A program made the position numbers and the translations under genes. From positions 1-64,000 of the forward strand of contig CALWJQ010000013.1 of assembly GCA_944381055.1 (NCBI GenBank): a DNA stretch of 64,000 nt, given 5' to 3'. Position 1 is the first letter of the stretch, and each line of letters starts with the position of its first letter. Below the pieces are notes generated by a model that had not been told where the DNA came from, ran no database searches, and saw nothing but the letters and a program-made list of their open reading frames with translations. This document shows, one piece after another, positions 13,634-21,659 of this stretch. This DNA is from an uncultured Clostridia bacterium. Lineage in GTDB: Bacteria > Bacillota > Clostridia > Oscillospirales > Butyricicoccaceae.

Positions 13634-15391
13634 ATGGATACCGTGAAACTGAAAATCAACGGCATCGAGGTCGAAGCCCCCCAGGGCTCTACCATTCTCG
13701 AGGCCGCCCGGCTGGCCCATATCGACATCCCCACCCTTTGCTATCTCAAAGACATCAACGCCATCGGCGCCTGCCGCGTCTGCGTCTGCGAGGTCAAGGG
13801 CGCGCGCTCCTATGCCGCCGCCTGCGTTTACCCGGTCACCGAGGGCATGGAGGTCTTTACCAACACCCCCAAAATCCGCGCGGCGCGCAAAAAGACCATT
13901 GAACTCATTTTGTCGACCCACCGCCGCGAGTGCCTGTCCTGCGTGCGTTCGGGCAACTGCGAACTGCAAAAGCTGGCGCAGGAATACGGCTGCGACGAAC
14001 ATCGCTATGAGACCACCATCAAGACCCCGGACATTGTCGACGTCAACGACGTTCTGATCCGCGACAACTCCAAGTGCGTGCTGTGCCGCCGCTGCGTCGC
14101 TGCATGCAAATACAACCAGGGCGTCGCCGTCATCGGCGCCAACGAGCGCGGGTACGAAACCCACATTGCCCCGGCGTTTGACATGCCGCTGGCCCAGGCC
14201 GCCTGTATTTCGTGCGGGCAGTGTATCACCGTCTGCCCGACCGGCGCCCTGCGCGAGCGCGACGACACCGACAAGGTGTGGAAGGCGCTGGGCGACCCGA
14301 CCAAGCACGTCGTCGTCGGCACGGCCCCCTCGGTGCGCGCACAGATCGGCGAAGAGTTCGGTTACCCGATGGGCACCAACACCGAAGGCAAGATGACGGC
14401 CGCGCTGCGCCGCCTCGGCTTTGACGGCGTCTTTGACGTTGACACGGCGGCAGACTTCACCATTATGGAAGAAGGCACCGAGTTTATCAACCGCTTTACA
14501 AAAGGCGGCAAGCTGCCCCTCATCACGTCCTGCTCGCCCGGCTGGATTAAATACTGCGAGTTGTATTATCCCGAATTTATCGACAATCTGTCGACCTGTA
14601 AATCCCCGCAGCAGATGTTCGGCGCGCTGATGAAGACCTATTATGCCGAAAAGAAAGGCATTGATCCCAAAGATCTGGTCGTCGTCACCGTCATGCCGTG
14701 CACGGCAAAGAAGTTCGAGGTCAAGCGCCCTGAGATGGAAGTCGACGGCCTGCGTGACATCGACGTCACCATTACGACCCGCGAGTTCGCCCGCATGGTC
14801 CGCCAGGCCGGCATTATGTTCCAAAACCTGCCTGACGACGAAACCTTTGACCCCATGTTCGGCATCGCTTCTGGCGCGGCCCACATCTTCGGCGCCACGG
14901 GCGGCGTGATGGAAGCGGCCCTGCGCACGGTGGCCGAAGTCGTCACCGGCAAACCGCTGGAAAAGCTGGACTTTGACGATGTCCGCGGCACCAGCGGCGT
15001 CAAGGAAGCCGTGTACAAGGTGGGCGACCACACGGTGCGCGTCGCTGTTGCCAGCGGCACGGCCAACGCCAAAAAGGTGCTTGAAAGCGTCAAGTCGGGT
15101 GAAAAGCACTACGACTTTATCGAGATTATGGCCTGCCCGGGCGGCTGCGTCAACGGCGGCGGCCAGCCGCAGGTGCACGCCAGCATCCGCAACAACGTCG
15201 ATGTGCGCGCCGAGCGCGCCAAGGCACTGTACAGCGAAGACGCCGGCATGACCCTGCGCAAGAGCCACGAAAACCCCATTGTCGCCGAGGTCTATGACAA
15301 TTACCTGCACTGCAAGCCCGGCGAGGGCCGTGCGCACCACCTGCTGCACACCACCTATACCAAGCGCAGCAAATACCCTGTCAGCAAATAA
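13634..15391 (+). CDS. hydA: [FeFe]-hydrogenase catalytic subunit
   Basis: A 585-aa enzyme making H2 from electrons of NADH and reduced ferredoxin. N-terminal [2Fe-2S] domain (GACRVCVCEV), His-Cys [4Fe-4S] domain (HRRECLSCVRSGNC), two ferredoxin motifs (CVLCRRCVAAC; CISCGQCITVCPTG), then the H-cluster domain: L1 TSCSPGW near 297, L2 MPCTAKKFE near 354 and L3 MACPGGCVNGGGQP near 499. L1 has Ser where classical monomeric enzymes have the second Cys of TSCCPGW. The start at 13634 follows AAAGGAG and fits the family; the frame runs open upstream inside hydB. No membrane segments, so the complex is cytoplasmic. The maturases HydE, HydF and HydG are not in this window. Confidence 0.96.
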   Translation: MDTVKLKINGIEVEAPQGSTILEAARLAHIDIPTLCYLKDINAIGACRVCVCEVKGARSYAAACVYPVTEGMEVFTNTPKIRAARKKTIELILSTHRRECLSCVRSGNCELQKLAQEYGCDEHRYETTIKTPDIVDVNDVLIRDNSKCVLCRRCVAACKYNQGVAVIGANERGYETHIAPAFDMPLAQAACISCGQCITVCPTGALRERDDTDKVWKALGDPTKHVVVGTAPSVRAQIGEEFGYPMGTNTEGKMTAALRRLGFDGVFDVDTAADFTIMEEGTEFINRFTKGGKLPLITSCSPGWIKYCELYYPEFIDNLSTCKSPQQMFGALMKTYYAEKKGIDPKDLVVVTVMPCTAKKFEVKRPEMEVDGLRDIDVTITTREFARMVRQAGIMFQNLPDDETFDPMFGIASGAAHIFGATGGVMEAALRTVAEVVTGKPLEKLDFDDVRGTSGVKEAVYKVGDHTVRVAVASGTANAKKVLESVKSGEKHYDFIEIMACPGGCVNGGGQPQVHASIRNNVDVRAERAKALYSEDAGMTLRKSHENPIVAEVYDNYLHCKPGEGRAHHLLHTTYTKRSKYPVSK

Positions 15392-15404
15392 ATATCCGTT
15401 GTGC

Positions 15405-15434
15405 GCGGGGGCCCTGCGGGGCCCCCGCTTGTTT
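15405..15434 (+). terminator. Terminator of the hydrogenase operon
   Basis: Stem GCGGGGGCCC/GGGCCCCCGC with a 4-nt loop followed by TTGTTTT. Confidence 0.85.
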
Positions 15435-15447
15435 TACAGGAGGGCGT

Positions 15448-15819
15448 ATGAGTATTCAAAGCAGCATTGTCTTTTTCCCGTGCAGCGACATCGAAGCGAC
15501 CCACCGCTTTTACACCGAAGTCATGGGCCTGCGCCTGCATCAGTCGCAGTCGGGCGGCCTGGCGCGGATTTACGACACCGGCTACGGCTACTGGGGCTTT
15601 GTCGAGTATAAAGACGGCCGCACGGCGGCGCTCGACGGTATGACGCTGTCCCTCAACTGCGAAAGCTGCGCCGACGTCGACCGCCTGCACGCGCAGGCAC
15701 TGTCGCGCGGGGCGCAGGAAATCGCGCCGCCGCAAAGACACGGGCGCTTTGCCGTTTATTCGTCGTTTATCCGCGACCCGGACGGAAGGCATGTCGAATT
15801 ACAGTATATTTTGGAATAA
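15448..15819 (+). CDS. VOC (glyoxalase/bleomycin-resistance fold) protein
   Basis: A 123-aa protein of the vicinal-oxygen-chelate superfamily, with the typical opening (FFPCSDIEATHRFYTEVMGLRL) and ending (YSSFIRDPDGRHVELQYI). The terminal Glu/His region could supply a metal ligand. The substrate cannot be inferred, since the superfamily spans glyoxalase, dioxygenase, isomerase and antibiotic-binding proteins. AGGAGGGC precedes the ATG. It lies between two terminators, and I see no promoter of its own, so it may depend on read-through from the hydrogenase operon. Confidence 0.8.
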   Translation: MSIQSSIVFFPCSDIEATHRFYTEVMGLRLHQSQSGGLARIYDTGYGYWGFVEYKDGRTAALDGMTLSLNCESCADVDRLHAQALSRGAQEIAPPQRHGRFAVYSSFIRDPDGRHVELQYILE

Positions 15820-15820
15820 A

Positions 15821-15850
15821 AATACTCCCGGTTTTCCGGGAGTATTTTTT
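15821..15850 (+). terminator. Terminator after the VOC gene
   Basis: AATACTCCCGG pairs with CCGGGAGTATT around TTTT, followed by a T-run. Confidence 0.9.
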
Positions 15851-15857
15851 ATGGCTG

Positions 15858-15927
15858 ATATGGAAAGTAAACTTGACATTTTGAAGGCCTTGTATTATGA
15901 TGAAAATATGGAAAGCGAACTTTACAT
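15858..15927 (+). promoter_or_regulatory. Promoter flanked by two near-identical operators
   Basis: The promoter is TTGACA (15873-15878), 17 bases, TATGAT (15896-15901). Two 22-base direct repeats, 15858-15879 and 15906-15927, both begin ATATGGAAAG and end ACAT, with three differences. The first overlaps the -35 and the second lies just past the -10. Each contains an AAAGT-nn-ACTTT-like inverted repeat. This is the arrangement expected for autorepression by the HTH protein encoded immediately downstream. Confidence 0.7.
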
Positions 15928-15940
15928 CGGAGGGGATGGC

Positions 15941-16144
15941 GTGAAGAACCGACTGGAAGCGCTGCGCAAGGCGCGCGGGATCCGGCAGGAAAAACTGGCC
16001 GAGGCGCTCGGCGTGTCGCGGCAGACCATCGGATCGCTGGAAAACGGGCGGTACAACCCGTCTATCCGGCTGGCATTTAAAATTGCACGGTATTTCGGCC
16101 TGTCCATTGAAGAGATTTTTATTGATGAGGAGGAGCAGAAATGA
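15941..16144 (+). CDS. Small Xre-family HTH transcriptional regulator
   Basis: A 67-aa protein that is almost wholly a helix-turn-helix domain (KARGIRQEKLAEALGVSRQTIGSLENGRYNPSIRLAFKIARYFGLSIEEIF). This short YvaP/YgzD-like class usually precedes a small membrane protein, as here. I chose the GTG at 15941 because GGAGGGG lies just before it and because the promoter and second operator lie upstream; the in-frame ATG at 15851 precedes the promoter. It overlaps the next gene as ATGA. Autoregulation is inferred from the paired operators. Confidence 0.85.
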   Translation: MKNRLEALRKARGIRQEKLAEALGVSRQTIGSLENGRYNPSIRLAFKIARYFGLSIEEIFIDEEEQK

Positions 16145-16569
16145 AAAAGAACGCAAAGATTGTCGGCGTTGTACTGGGCGCCGGGGCTGTGGTTGTAGGA
16201 TTTGTGTTGCAGTTGACGACGGCGTCATACGGCAGCTTTCTGTGGGTGCTGTCCGCTGTCCTGATTGGGCTGGGGTGCGGAGCGTTTGGACACAGCCTGG
16301 GGGATTTGCTCAGCCAGAAGGCGCTGCAAAGCGACCCTGAACTGGCCCGGCGCATTGAGGTTGAGGCCGCTGACGAGCGCAATGTCGCCCTGTCCAATGC
16401 AGCCAAAGCAAAGGCTTTTGACCAGATGCTTTATATTTTTGGCGCGCTGATGCTGGCTTTTGTCCTGATGCAGATTGATCTGGCCGCCATTTTGCTGCTC
16501 GTTGCCGCCTATCTGTTTATTGTGGGGTGCAGCATTTACTACCGCAGCAAGTACGAAAAAGAAATGTAA
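16141..16569 (+). CDS. Small integral membrane protein of an HTH-membrane pair
   Basis: A 142-aa protein with four predicted membrane segments in two hairpins: residues about 7-28, 33-50, 96-112 and 116-133. The loop between them is charged (QSDPELARRIEVEAADERNVALSNAAKAKAFDQ). This loop resembles the DUF2178/DUF6442-type proteins that follow small Xre regulators in Firmicutes; the function of that family is not established as far as I know. Four-base overlap with the regulator suggests translational coupling. Confidence 0.75.
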   Translation: MKKNAKIVGVVLGAGAVVVGFVLQLTTASYGSFLWVLSAVLIGLGCGAFGHSLGDLLSQKALQSDPELARRIEVEAADERNVALSNAAKAKAFDQMLYIFGALMLAFVLMQIDLAAILLLVAAYLFIVGCSIYYRSKYEKEM

Positions 16570-16598
16570 AGCCGCCGGCCAGACAGGGGGAAGTGAAA

Positions 16599-17123
16599 AT
16601 GCGCACGCAAAAAGTGGTCGTCGTACCATACGACCCGCAGTGGAAACGCGATTTTGAACAGATCAAACGAGAAATCACCGAGGCTGCCGGCCCCTTGCTC
16701 GCAGGGGTTGAGCATGTGGGGAGCACGGCGGTAGAAGGGCTTTCGGCCAAACCGATTATCGACATTGACGTCGTCATTAGGGACTGGGCGGTCTTTGACA
16801 GCGTCGTGTGCGCACTGGGGCGCATTGGGTATGTGCATGAAGGGAACCTTGGGATACCGGAAAGGGAAGCCTTTTGCTATGAGGGAAAAACGCACCTGCG
16901 GGCGCACCACCTGTATGTCTGCCCGCAGGATTCCCGGGAACTGGCACGGCACCTTGTATTCAGGGATTTCCTGCGCAGCTGTCCCGAAGCGGCCCGGCGG
17001 TACGGCAGTGCCAAAGAGGAAGCGGCCCGGCGGTTCCCCAACAGCATCGAAGGGTATATGGCCTGCAAGGCGCCGGTTATTGCCGAGCTGTACGCGCTGT
17101 GCGGGCTTCAGGACGGGAAATAA
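16599..17123 (+). CDS. GrpB/UPF0157 family protein
   Basis: A 174-aa member of the GrpB family, related to nucleotidyltransferase folds. VVVVPYDPQWKRDFEQIK, EHVGSTAVEGLSAKPIIDIDVV and the RAHHLYVCP segment are the family signatures. GST followed by DIDV resembles the nucleotidyltransferase catalytic pattern. Family members occur alone or fused to CoaE; their substrate is not known to me. The ATG at 16599 is preceded by a purine-rich stretch (AGGGGGAAGTGAAA). It is the last plus-strand gene before a shared terminator. Confidence 0.85.
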   Translation: MRTQKVVVVPYDPQWKRDFEQIKREITEAAGPLLAGVEHVGSTAVEGLSAKPIIDIDVVIRDWAVFDSVVCALGRIGYVHEGNLGIPEREAFCYEGKTHLRAHHLYVCPQDSRELARHLVFRDFLRSCPEAARRYGSAKEEAARRFPNSIEGYMACKAPVIAELYALCGLQDGK

Positions 17124-17128
17124 AAAAA

Positions 17129-17151
17129 CGGTCCGGTTTTTGTCCGGACCG
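17129..17151. terminator. Bidirectional terminator between grpB-like gene and ribU
   Basis: Stem CGGTCCGG/CCGGACCG with a 7-nt loop, A-rich on the left and T-containing on the right. It serves convergent genes. Confidence 0.75.
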
Positions 17152-17170
17152 CTTTGCGTCTGTCGGGCTT

Positions 17171-17749
17171 TTACTGCGGGGCCAGGCCGGCGCGGCGCAG
17201 GGCGCCGACAACCGGCTTATACAGAATGAGGGTCAGAACGGCGTTGGCCGCGCCCTTGGCCAGGTTAAAGGGCAGGAAGAGCGGGACGAGCATGGACACG
17301 ACGACGTCGCGCGGCACTTCCATATAACCCGGGGTGACAATATAGTTCCAAAGCAGCATGACGACCGTCATAAAGGCAACGCTGACGAGCAGACCGACAA
17401 CAGCCGTGCGGCGGGTCTTGCTGCGTTTGTAAAGAATGGCGGCCGGCAGAACAAAGGCGGCGGTTGACAAAACGTTCATCAGCAGCCCGACAGGACCGGT
17501 GCCGCTGTATGTGATGAACTCTAAAAACGACGGGACGATAGCGAGCGCCAGCCCGGCAACGGGGCCGAAGATAAAAGCGCCGATGACGGCGACGGCGTCT
17601 TTGAGGTCAAAGGACAGAATACTCTGGACAGGCGGGATAAGCTGACAGACCAGCGTGACGATATAGCACACGGCGGCCAGCATACCTACGCAGGCGACAT
17701 AGCGCGCACGTGTGTGGCGGGGACGGGAAAGGGAACTGCTCTGGTTCAT
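17171..17749 (-). CDS. ribU: Riboflavin ECF transporter S component
   Basis: A 192-aa membrane protein with about six helices, the substrate-binding part of an energy-coupling factor transporter; the shared EcfA, EcfA' and EcfT proteins would be encoded elsewhere. Typical features are the first helix (YVACVGMLAAVCYIVTLV), the SFDLKDAVAVIGAFIFGPVAGL segment and NVLSTAAFVLPAAILYKRSKT. An FMN riboswitch upstream makes riboflavin the substrate with high confidence. I chose the ATG at 17749 because GGAGGC lies 6 bases upstream; an in-frame start nine codons earlier lies in the riboswitch expression platform. Confidence 0.95.
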   Translation of the reverse strand: MNQSSSLSRPRHTRARYVACVGMLAAVCYIVTLVCQLIPPVQSILSFDLKDAVAVIGAFIFGPVAGLALAIVPSFLEFITYSGTGPVGLLMNVLSTAAFVLPAAILYKRSKTRRTAVVGLLVSVAFMTVVMLLWNYIVTPGYMEVPRDVVVSMLVPLFLPFNLAKGAANAVLTLILYKPVVGALRRAGLAPQ

Positions 17750-17772
17750 GGAAAAGCCTCCAAAAATAAAGT

Positions 17773-17800
17773 ACACCTGAAAGACATGTCTTTCAGGTGT
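17773..17800 (-). terminator. Expression-platform hairpin of the FMN riboswitch
   Basis: A perfect 28-base palindrome (half-site ACACCTGAAAGACA) sits between the aptamer and ribU, followed on the minus strand by ACTTTATTTTT and then the ribosome binding site. It looks like the terminator that forms when FMN is bound. Confidence 0.7.
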
Positions 17801-17854
17801 TTCATATCAGGTTTGCACGGACGCACAGCGCCGCACGATATAAAAAAACACGCC

Positions 17855-17960
17855 TTCTTTCATCCAGACTATACTGTCGGTTTTGGAATCGCACCAAATC
17901 CTGCGCCGAAACGCTCACGGACTATACCGCCGATCGGGAATTGCACCCTGCCCTGAAGAC
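17855..17960 (-). promoter_or_regulatory. FMN riboswitch (RFN element)
   Basis: The minus strand carries the conserved RFN blocks in order: CAGGGCAGGGTGCAATTCCC, GATCGGCGGTATAGTCCGTG, GGATTTGGTGCGATTCCAA and AACCGACAGTATAGTCTGG with ATGAAAGAA at the end. It controls ribU, so riboflavin uptake should fall when FMN is plentiful. Confidence 0.96.
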
Positions 17961-17983
17961 ATTGCTGTTCAGTTGTCGGCTTT

Positions 17984-18012
17984 ATTATAGCCCTCTCTGC
18001 GCAAAAAGTCAA
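17984..18012 (-). promoter_or_regulatory. Promoter of the FMN riboswitch-ribU unit
   Basis: On the minus strand TTGACT, 17 bases, TATAAT, about 25 bases before the aptamer. Confidence 0.85.
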
Positions 18013-18052
18013 GAGCGGCTGCCGCATGTGCGCAGATGCGCCGTCCGGCAAT

Positions 18053-18087
18053 AAAAGGCTCTGCCCGAACACCGGGCAGAGCCTTTT
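18053..18087. terminator. Terminator after the pseudouridine synthase gene
   Basis: A perfect 15-bp stem (AAAAGGCTCTGCCCG and its complement) with a 5-nt loop, A/T-tracts at both ends. It ends the minus-strand DPP-pseudouridine synthase unit. Confidence 0.9.
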
Positions 18088-18100
18088 GACATTGTGGTTT

Positions 18101-18985
18101 TCAGCGCGCCAGCAGGTCGTCAAACCAGGCGGGGGCGGGCGCGCACACGCACACCGGCTCCCCCGTCAAAGGATGGGCCAGTGTCAGAGACTGCGCATGC
18201 AGGGCGAAGCCGGGGCGCGATACGTCTTCGGCGCCGTACAGAAAGTCCCCCGCCACCGGGCAGCCCAGGTGCGCCATGTGAACCCGGATCTGATGGGTCC
18301 GGCCGGTTTCAAGCCACAGCTCGGCCAGCGTGTGCGACGGACCGCGCCGCAGAACACGCCAGTGCGTGACAGCCGGACGGCCGCCGGGCGAAACCTCGCG
18401 ACGGACGCCCGATCCGTGCGCGATGGGGGCGTCGACGACGCCCTCCTCGGACGGGAGCGCGCCGCACAGGACGGCGCGGTAAACCCGGCTCATGCCGCCG
18501 TTTTGCAGCTGTGCGGACAGCCGCTGCGCTGCAAAACGGTTTTTGGCCGCGCACAAAACGCCTGACGTGTACCGATCCAGCCGGCTGACCGGGCAGAATA
18601 CGGCGAAAGGATCCTGCCGACGCAGGTAATCGGCTGCGGCGTCCGCCAGCGTGCCGTCTGAATGGCCGGCCGACGGGTGGACCGTCATGCCGGCAGGCTT
18701 GTCGATAATAAGCAGGCAGCCGTCTTCATACAAGACAGGCGGCATGGGCGGGACCGGGCCGGCGTGCAGCCTGGCAGGCGCGCCGGCCGAGGCGGAAACC
18801 GAGATGCGCTGCCCGAAGCGGACAACGGCATCCAGGCGGGCGGGAACCCCGTCGATCAGGATGCCGTCCGGCAGCCACTTGACCGCTTTGACCAGCGAGG
18901 CAGACAGGCCCATGCTGCCTCGCAGCACGGCGCGCAGCGCTTTGCCATCGTCGGGCGCGGCAGCCGTATACTCGACGCGGATCAT
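18101..18985 (-). CDS. RluA-family RNA pseudouridine synthase
   Basis: A 294-aa enzyme that isomerises uridine to pseudouridine in rRNA or tRNA. The catalytic motif reads SRLDRYTSGVL (family HRLDxxTSG, catalytic Asp kept, first His replaced by Ser). Other matches are YEDGCLLIIDKPAGMTVHPS and the ETGRTHQIRVHMAHLGCPVAGDFLYG block. An N-terminal S4-like region is only weakly recognisable. The specific target (RluC, RluD or TruC type) cannot be assigned. The gene starts immediately after the DPP-IV-like stop codon with no gap, so both are probably one transcript. Confidence 0.88.
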   Translation of the reverse strand: MIRVEYTAAAPDDGKALRAVLRGSMGLSASLVKAVKWLPDGILIDGVPARLDAVVRFGQRISVSASAGAPARLHAGPVPPMPPVLYEDGCLLIIDKPAGMTVHPSAGHSDGTLADAAADYLRRQDPFAVFCPVSRLDRYTSGVLCAAKNRFAAQRLSAQLQNGGMSRVYRAVLCGALPSEEGVVDAPIAHGSGVRREVSPGGRPAVTHWRVLRRGPSHTLAELWLETGRTHQIRVHMAHLGCPVAGDFLYGAEDVSRPGFALHAQSLTLAHPLTGEPVCVCAPAPAWFDDLLAR

Positions 18986-21235
18986 TCAGCGCAGCGCGTG
19001 CAGATTGACCGCCAGGAACTCGAGCACCCGGCGCTGGTAATAGGGCATGTCGCGCAGCTGGTGGTGCCGGTTGGGAATGATGAGCATGTCAAAGTCCTTG
19101 TCCAGACGGATCAGTTCGTCGACGACGCGCAGGGTGTTGCCGGGGTGGACGTTGTCGTCCAGCTCGCCGTGGATGAGCAGCAGCTTGCCTTCAAGACGTT
19201 TGAGGCGCGGGGCAATGGACTGCGCCCACAGGGTTTTGGCGTCATAGCCGCCCATAAAGCGTTCTGCCCAGCCGGCATTGTACAGTTCCTGGTAATGGTT
19301 GCCGCCCGATGCAACGCCGACCTTGTACAGTTCGGGTGCGTCGACCATGCAGTGCAGGGTGGCGAAGCCGCCGCCGCTGTGTCCCCAGACGCCGACACGG
19401 CCGCGATCCATAAAGGGGTATTTATCGCACAGGCGGTTGATGACGGCGACGTGATCCTGCAGCCCGGCGCAGTCGCCCATGTTGCGGTAGCAGTACTGAT
19501 GATAGGCGCGGCCCCGCATCGGGGTACCGCGGCCGTCGATGATGACGCACACGCACTCGAGCTGCGCCAGCGATGTGGCAAAGCCGGCGTTCAGGTAGTC
19601 GTAAAAGGTATTGGGCTGGTTATAGGTCTGGTTGCCGCCGTAATAATAGTCGACAATAGGGTATTTTTTGTCCGCGCGGAAATGCGCCGGCATGACGATA
19701 ATGCCGGTCACGTCGGTTTCGCCGTCCGCCCCCTTTTCGGTAAAGAAAATGGGGTAGGTCATGCCCTGCCGCACGAGCTGGCGGTCGTCGCAGGCGCACA
19801 GCTGCACCGGCTGCGCGTCCGCGGGCGCGTCCAAACGCCACAGCGACGTCACCTGCGGCTCATCACAGGCAGATACCGTGTCGGTATAGCAGGAACCGTC
19901 GGGCGAAAAGTAAACGCAGTGATCCCCGCGTTCGCGCGAAAGCAGGATGGTTTCGCCGCTTTTCAGATCCGCGGCGTACAGGTACCGCTGGTACGGCCGG
20001 GTGTGCGGCTCGCGGCCGCAGGCGGTGAAGTACAGCTTTTCCCCTTCGGCGTCCAGGTGCAGCAGCTGGCAGACCGTAAACTCACCCTGCGTCAGCTGGC
20101 GGCACTGGCCGTCGGTTTCGGTGTCGTACTGATAGATGTGCATGAATCCGTCGCGCTCACTCAGCCAGAACAGGCTGTGCAGCTTTTCCGACAGCAAAAA
20201 GCAGGGGGGAAGGTGCTTGCGGTTGTCGGGGCGCGACCCCGCCGAACGCTGGAAGTCAAAGAACAAAAAGGAATCCGTTTCTTCGGTGAACAGCAGGCGT
20301 GTATTGCCCGTCGCCGGGTCGATCAGGTAAACTTCCACTTTTTTGTTGTCACGGCTCTTGCGCCAGCAGGCGGCCAGCCCGCTTTCGATCGACCAGCCGA
20401 CCATGCCGGCCGTCGGCACCGAGACCGGGGTGTCGAGGGGCGGGCACTGCACCGGACGCACCGCACCGGTCACGGCGTCGCCGATGAACAGTGTGCAGGT
20501 GGGAATAGGCTCGCCGGGCAGGGCGTAGCGGTATTCGTGAAGAACCGGGCGCATCCCTTCGGGCGGGACGCTTTGCAGCAGGTACAGCGGCTGCACTTCG
20601 CGCTGATCCAGACGGTAAGTCAAAAAGCGGCTGCTGTCCGGCGCCCAGGCGACGCCGCACGGCTCGACGTGATCTTCAAGCTGGTGGCGTATGAAAAAAT
20701 TGTCCGCTTCAATGCGGGTCGCGTAAGCGTTATAGGGCTTGCCGTCTTTGGTGATGCGTCCGGCAAGGCCGTTGAGCCGGTCATGCAGGTGCAGGTTGCC
20801 GCGGCGGATGGTGACGGCCCACCGGCGGTCGGGGCTGTACGCCGGCGCTTCGGGCAGCTCTTTGCGCACCCGCTGCAGGCGGACGTCGTCGAACTGGTAT
20901 TCGTCACCGCCGGACAGCAGGAACCGGACCGCGCCGTTTTCGTCCACGCTGAGCGGCTCGATGTCAGGCAGTTCGCCGTCTTCGCAGTTAATGCCGATCC
21001 GGCGCAGGCGCACCTGCAATTTGCGGTGATCAAACAGTTCTTTCTGCACGCCGGTTTTGCAGTCGACCAGCATGTACTGGCTGTACTTATTTTTTTTAAC
21101 CCACCGGTCTTTTTTGAAAACCAGCTTGTCCCCCGGCAGGAACCACGGGGTGAACCGCCCGTTGAGCAGCTCTTTTTCGGCGTTCTGCGGCAGCATGGCA
21201 AAGGCTGCCTGCCAGTGCTTTTCTGTCAGCTTCAT
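18986..21235 (-). CDS. S9-family prolyl peptidase (dipeptidyl-peptidase IV-like), copy 1
   Basis: A 749-aa serine peptidase of family S9B/C. The N-terminal two thirds form the beta-propeller region, and the C-terminal alpha/beta-hydrolase domain has the nucleophile in GVWGHSGGGFATLHC and the Asp/His region in LLLIHGELDDNVHP..NRHH. No signal peptide is present, so it is cytoplasmic and would trim imported peptides, probably at Xaa-Pro or Xaa-Ala. A paralog of almost equal length (748 aa) lies at 41165-43411 in a peptide-uptake operon. Unlike that copy, this one is coupled to a pseudouridine synthase gene. GGAGGAGC precedes the ATG. Confidence 0.88.
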   Translation of the reverse strand: MKLTEKHWQAAFAMLPQNAEKELLNGRFTPWFLPGDKLVFKKDRWVKKNKYSQYMLVDCKTGVQKELFDHRKLQVRLRRIGINCEDGELPDIEPLSVDENGAVRFLLSGGDEYQFDDVRLQRVRKELPEAPAYSPDRRWAVTIRRGNLHLHDRLNGLAGRITKDGKPYNAYATRIEADNFFIRHQLEDHVEPCGVAWAPDSSRFLTYRLDQREVQPLYLLQSVPPEGMRPVLHEYRYALPGEPIPTCTLFIGDAVTGAVRPVQCPPLDTPVSVPTAGMVGWSIESGLAACWRKSRDNKKVEVYLIDPATGNTRLLFTEETDSFLFFDFQRSAGSRPDNRKHLPPCFLLSEKLHSLFWLSERDGFMHIYQYDTETDGQCRQLTQGEFTVCQLLHLDAEGEKLYFTACGREPHTRPYQRYLYAADLKSGETILLSRERGDHCVYFSPDGSCYTDTVSACDEPQVTSLWRLDAPADAQPVQLCACDDRQLVRQGMTYPIFFTEKGADGETDVTGIIVMPAHFRADKKYPIVDYYYGGNQTYNQPNTFYDYLNAGFATSLAQLECVCVIIDGRGTPMRGRAYHQYCYRNMGDCAGLQDHVAVINRLCDKYPFMDRGRVGVWGHSGGGFATLHCMVDAPELYKVGVASGGNHYQELYNAGWAERFMGGYDAKTLWAQSIAPRLKRLEGKLLLIHGELDDNVHPGNTLRVVDELIRLDKDFDMLIIPNRHHQLRDMPYYQRRVLEFLAVNLHALR

Positions 21236-21392
21236 GTCGCTCCTCCTTGTCTTACAGCATGGGGCGTCGGCCGCGGCAATTACCCAAACCGATCAGGCCG
21301 CTGCCGTCAATGCCGCCGGCGACGGTGTTGCGCGCAGCAGCATTGCACGGCTGCCGGTCGCTGATTCGGCACAATCATTCGGTAATATTTTC

Positions 21393-21421
21393 ATGGTAGC
21401 ACAGTAAAAGGCTTCCGTCAA
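21393..21421 (-). promoter_or_regulatory. Possible promoter of the DPP-pseudouridine synthase unit
   Basis: On the minus strand TTGACG, 17 bases, TACCAT. The -10 is a weak match. Confidence 0.45.
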
Positions 21422-21630
21422 GCGCCAGGCGGCATCTTGGCGGGCAGCGGAGGAAGGTTTAAAAGGACGAAAATATTATTTTAAAATTTTATTAGGATGA
21501 TTTTTCCGGCTCCGCCGCCGGGCAGTTGGGAGCCGGTGTCCCGGGAGCGGTCGTTCGAAAGGGAAGCCGCTTGCCCGGCGCACAGGCGGCAGACGGGGCA
21601 GGCAGATTTTTCTCTGCGTGCCGTCCGGCC

Positions 21631-21659
21631 TTGTCAAGAGCGGGCAAATGCGGTATACT
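21631..21659 (+). promoter_or_regulatory. Promoter of the 374-aa SLH protein gene
   Basis: TTGTCA, 17 bases, TATACT, 43 bases before the chosen start codon. Confidence 0.75.

Noticed and set aside
11440..15349. Very long minus-strand open frames opposite the hydrogenase genes (over 500 codons each)
   Set aside because: They lie wholly antisense to recognised genes, have no ribosome binding sites, and give low-complexity His/Arg/Ala/Gly-rich proteins expected from antisense of high-GC codons.
18662..21364. 900-codon plus-strand open frame opposite the DPP-IV and pseudouridine synthase genes
   Set aside because: Same GC-driven antisense effect; product is repetitive and matches no family, while the minus strand encodes complete enzymes.
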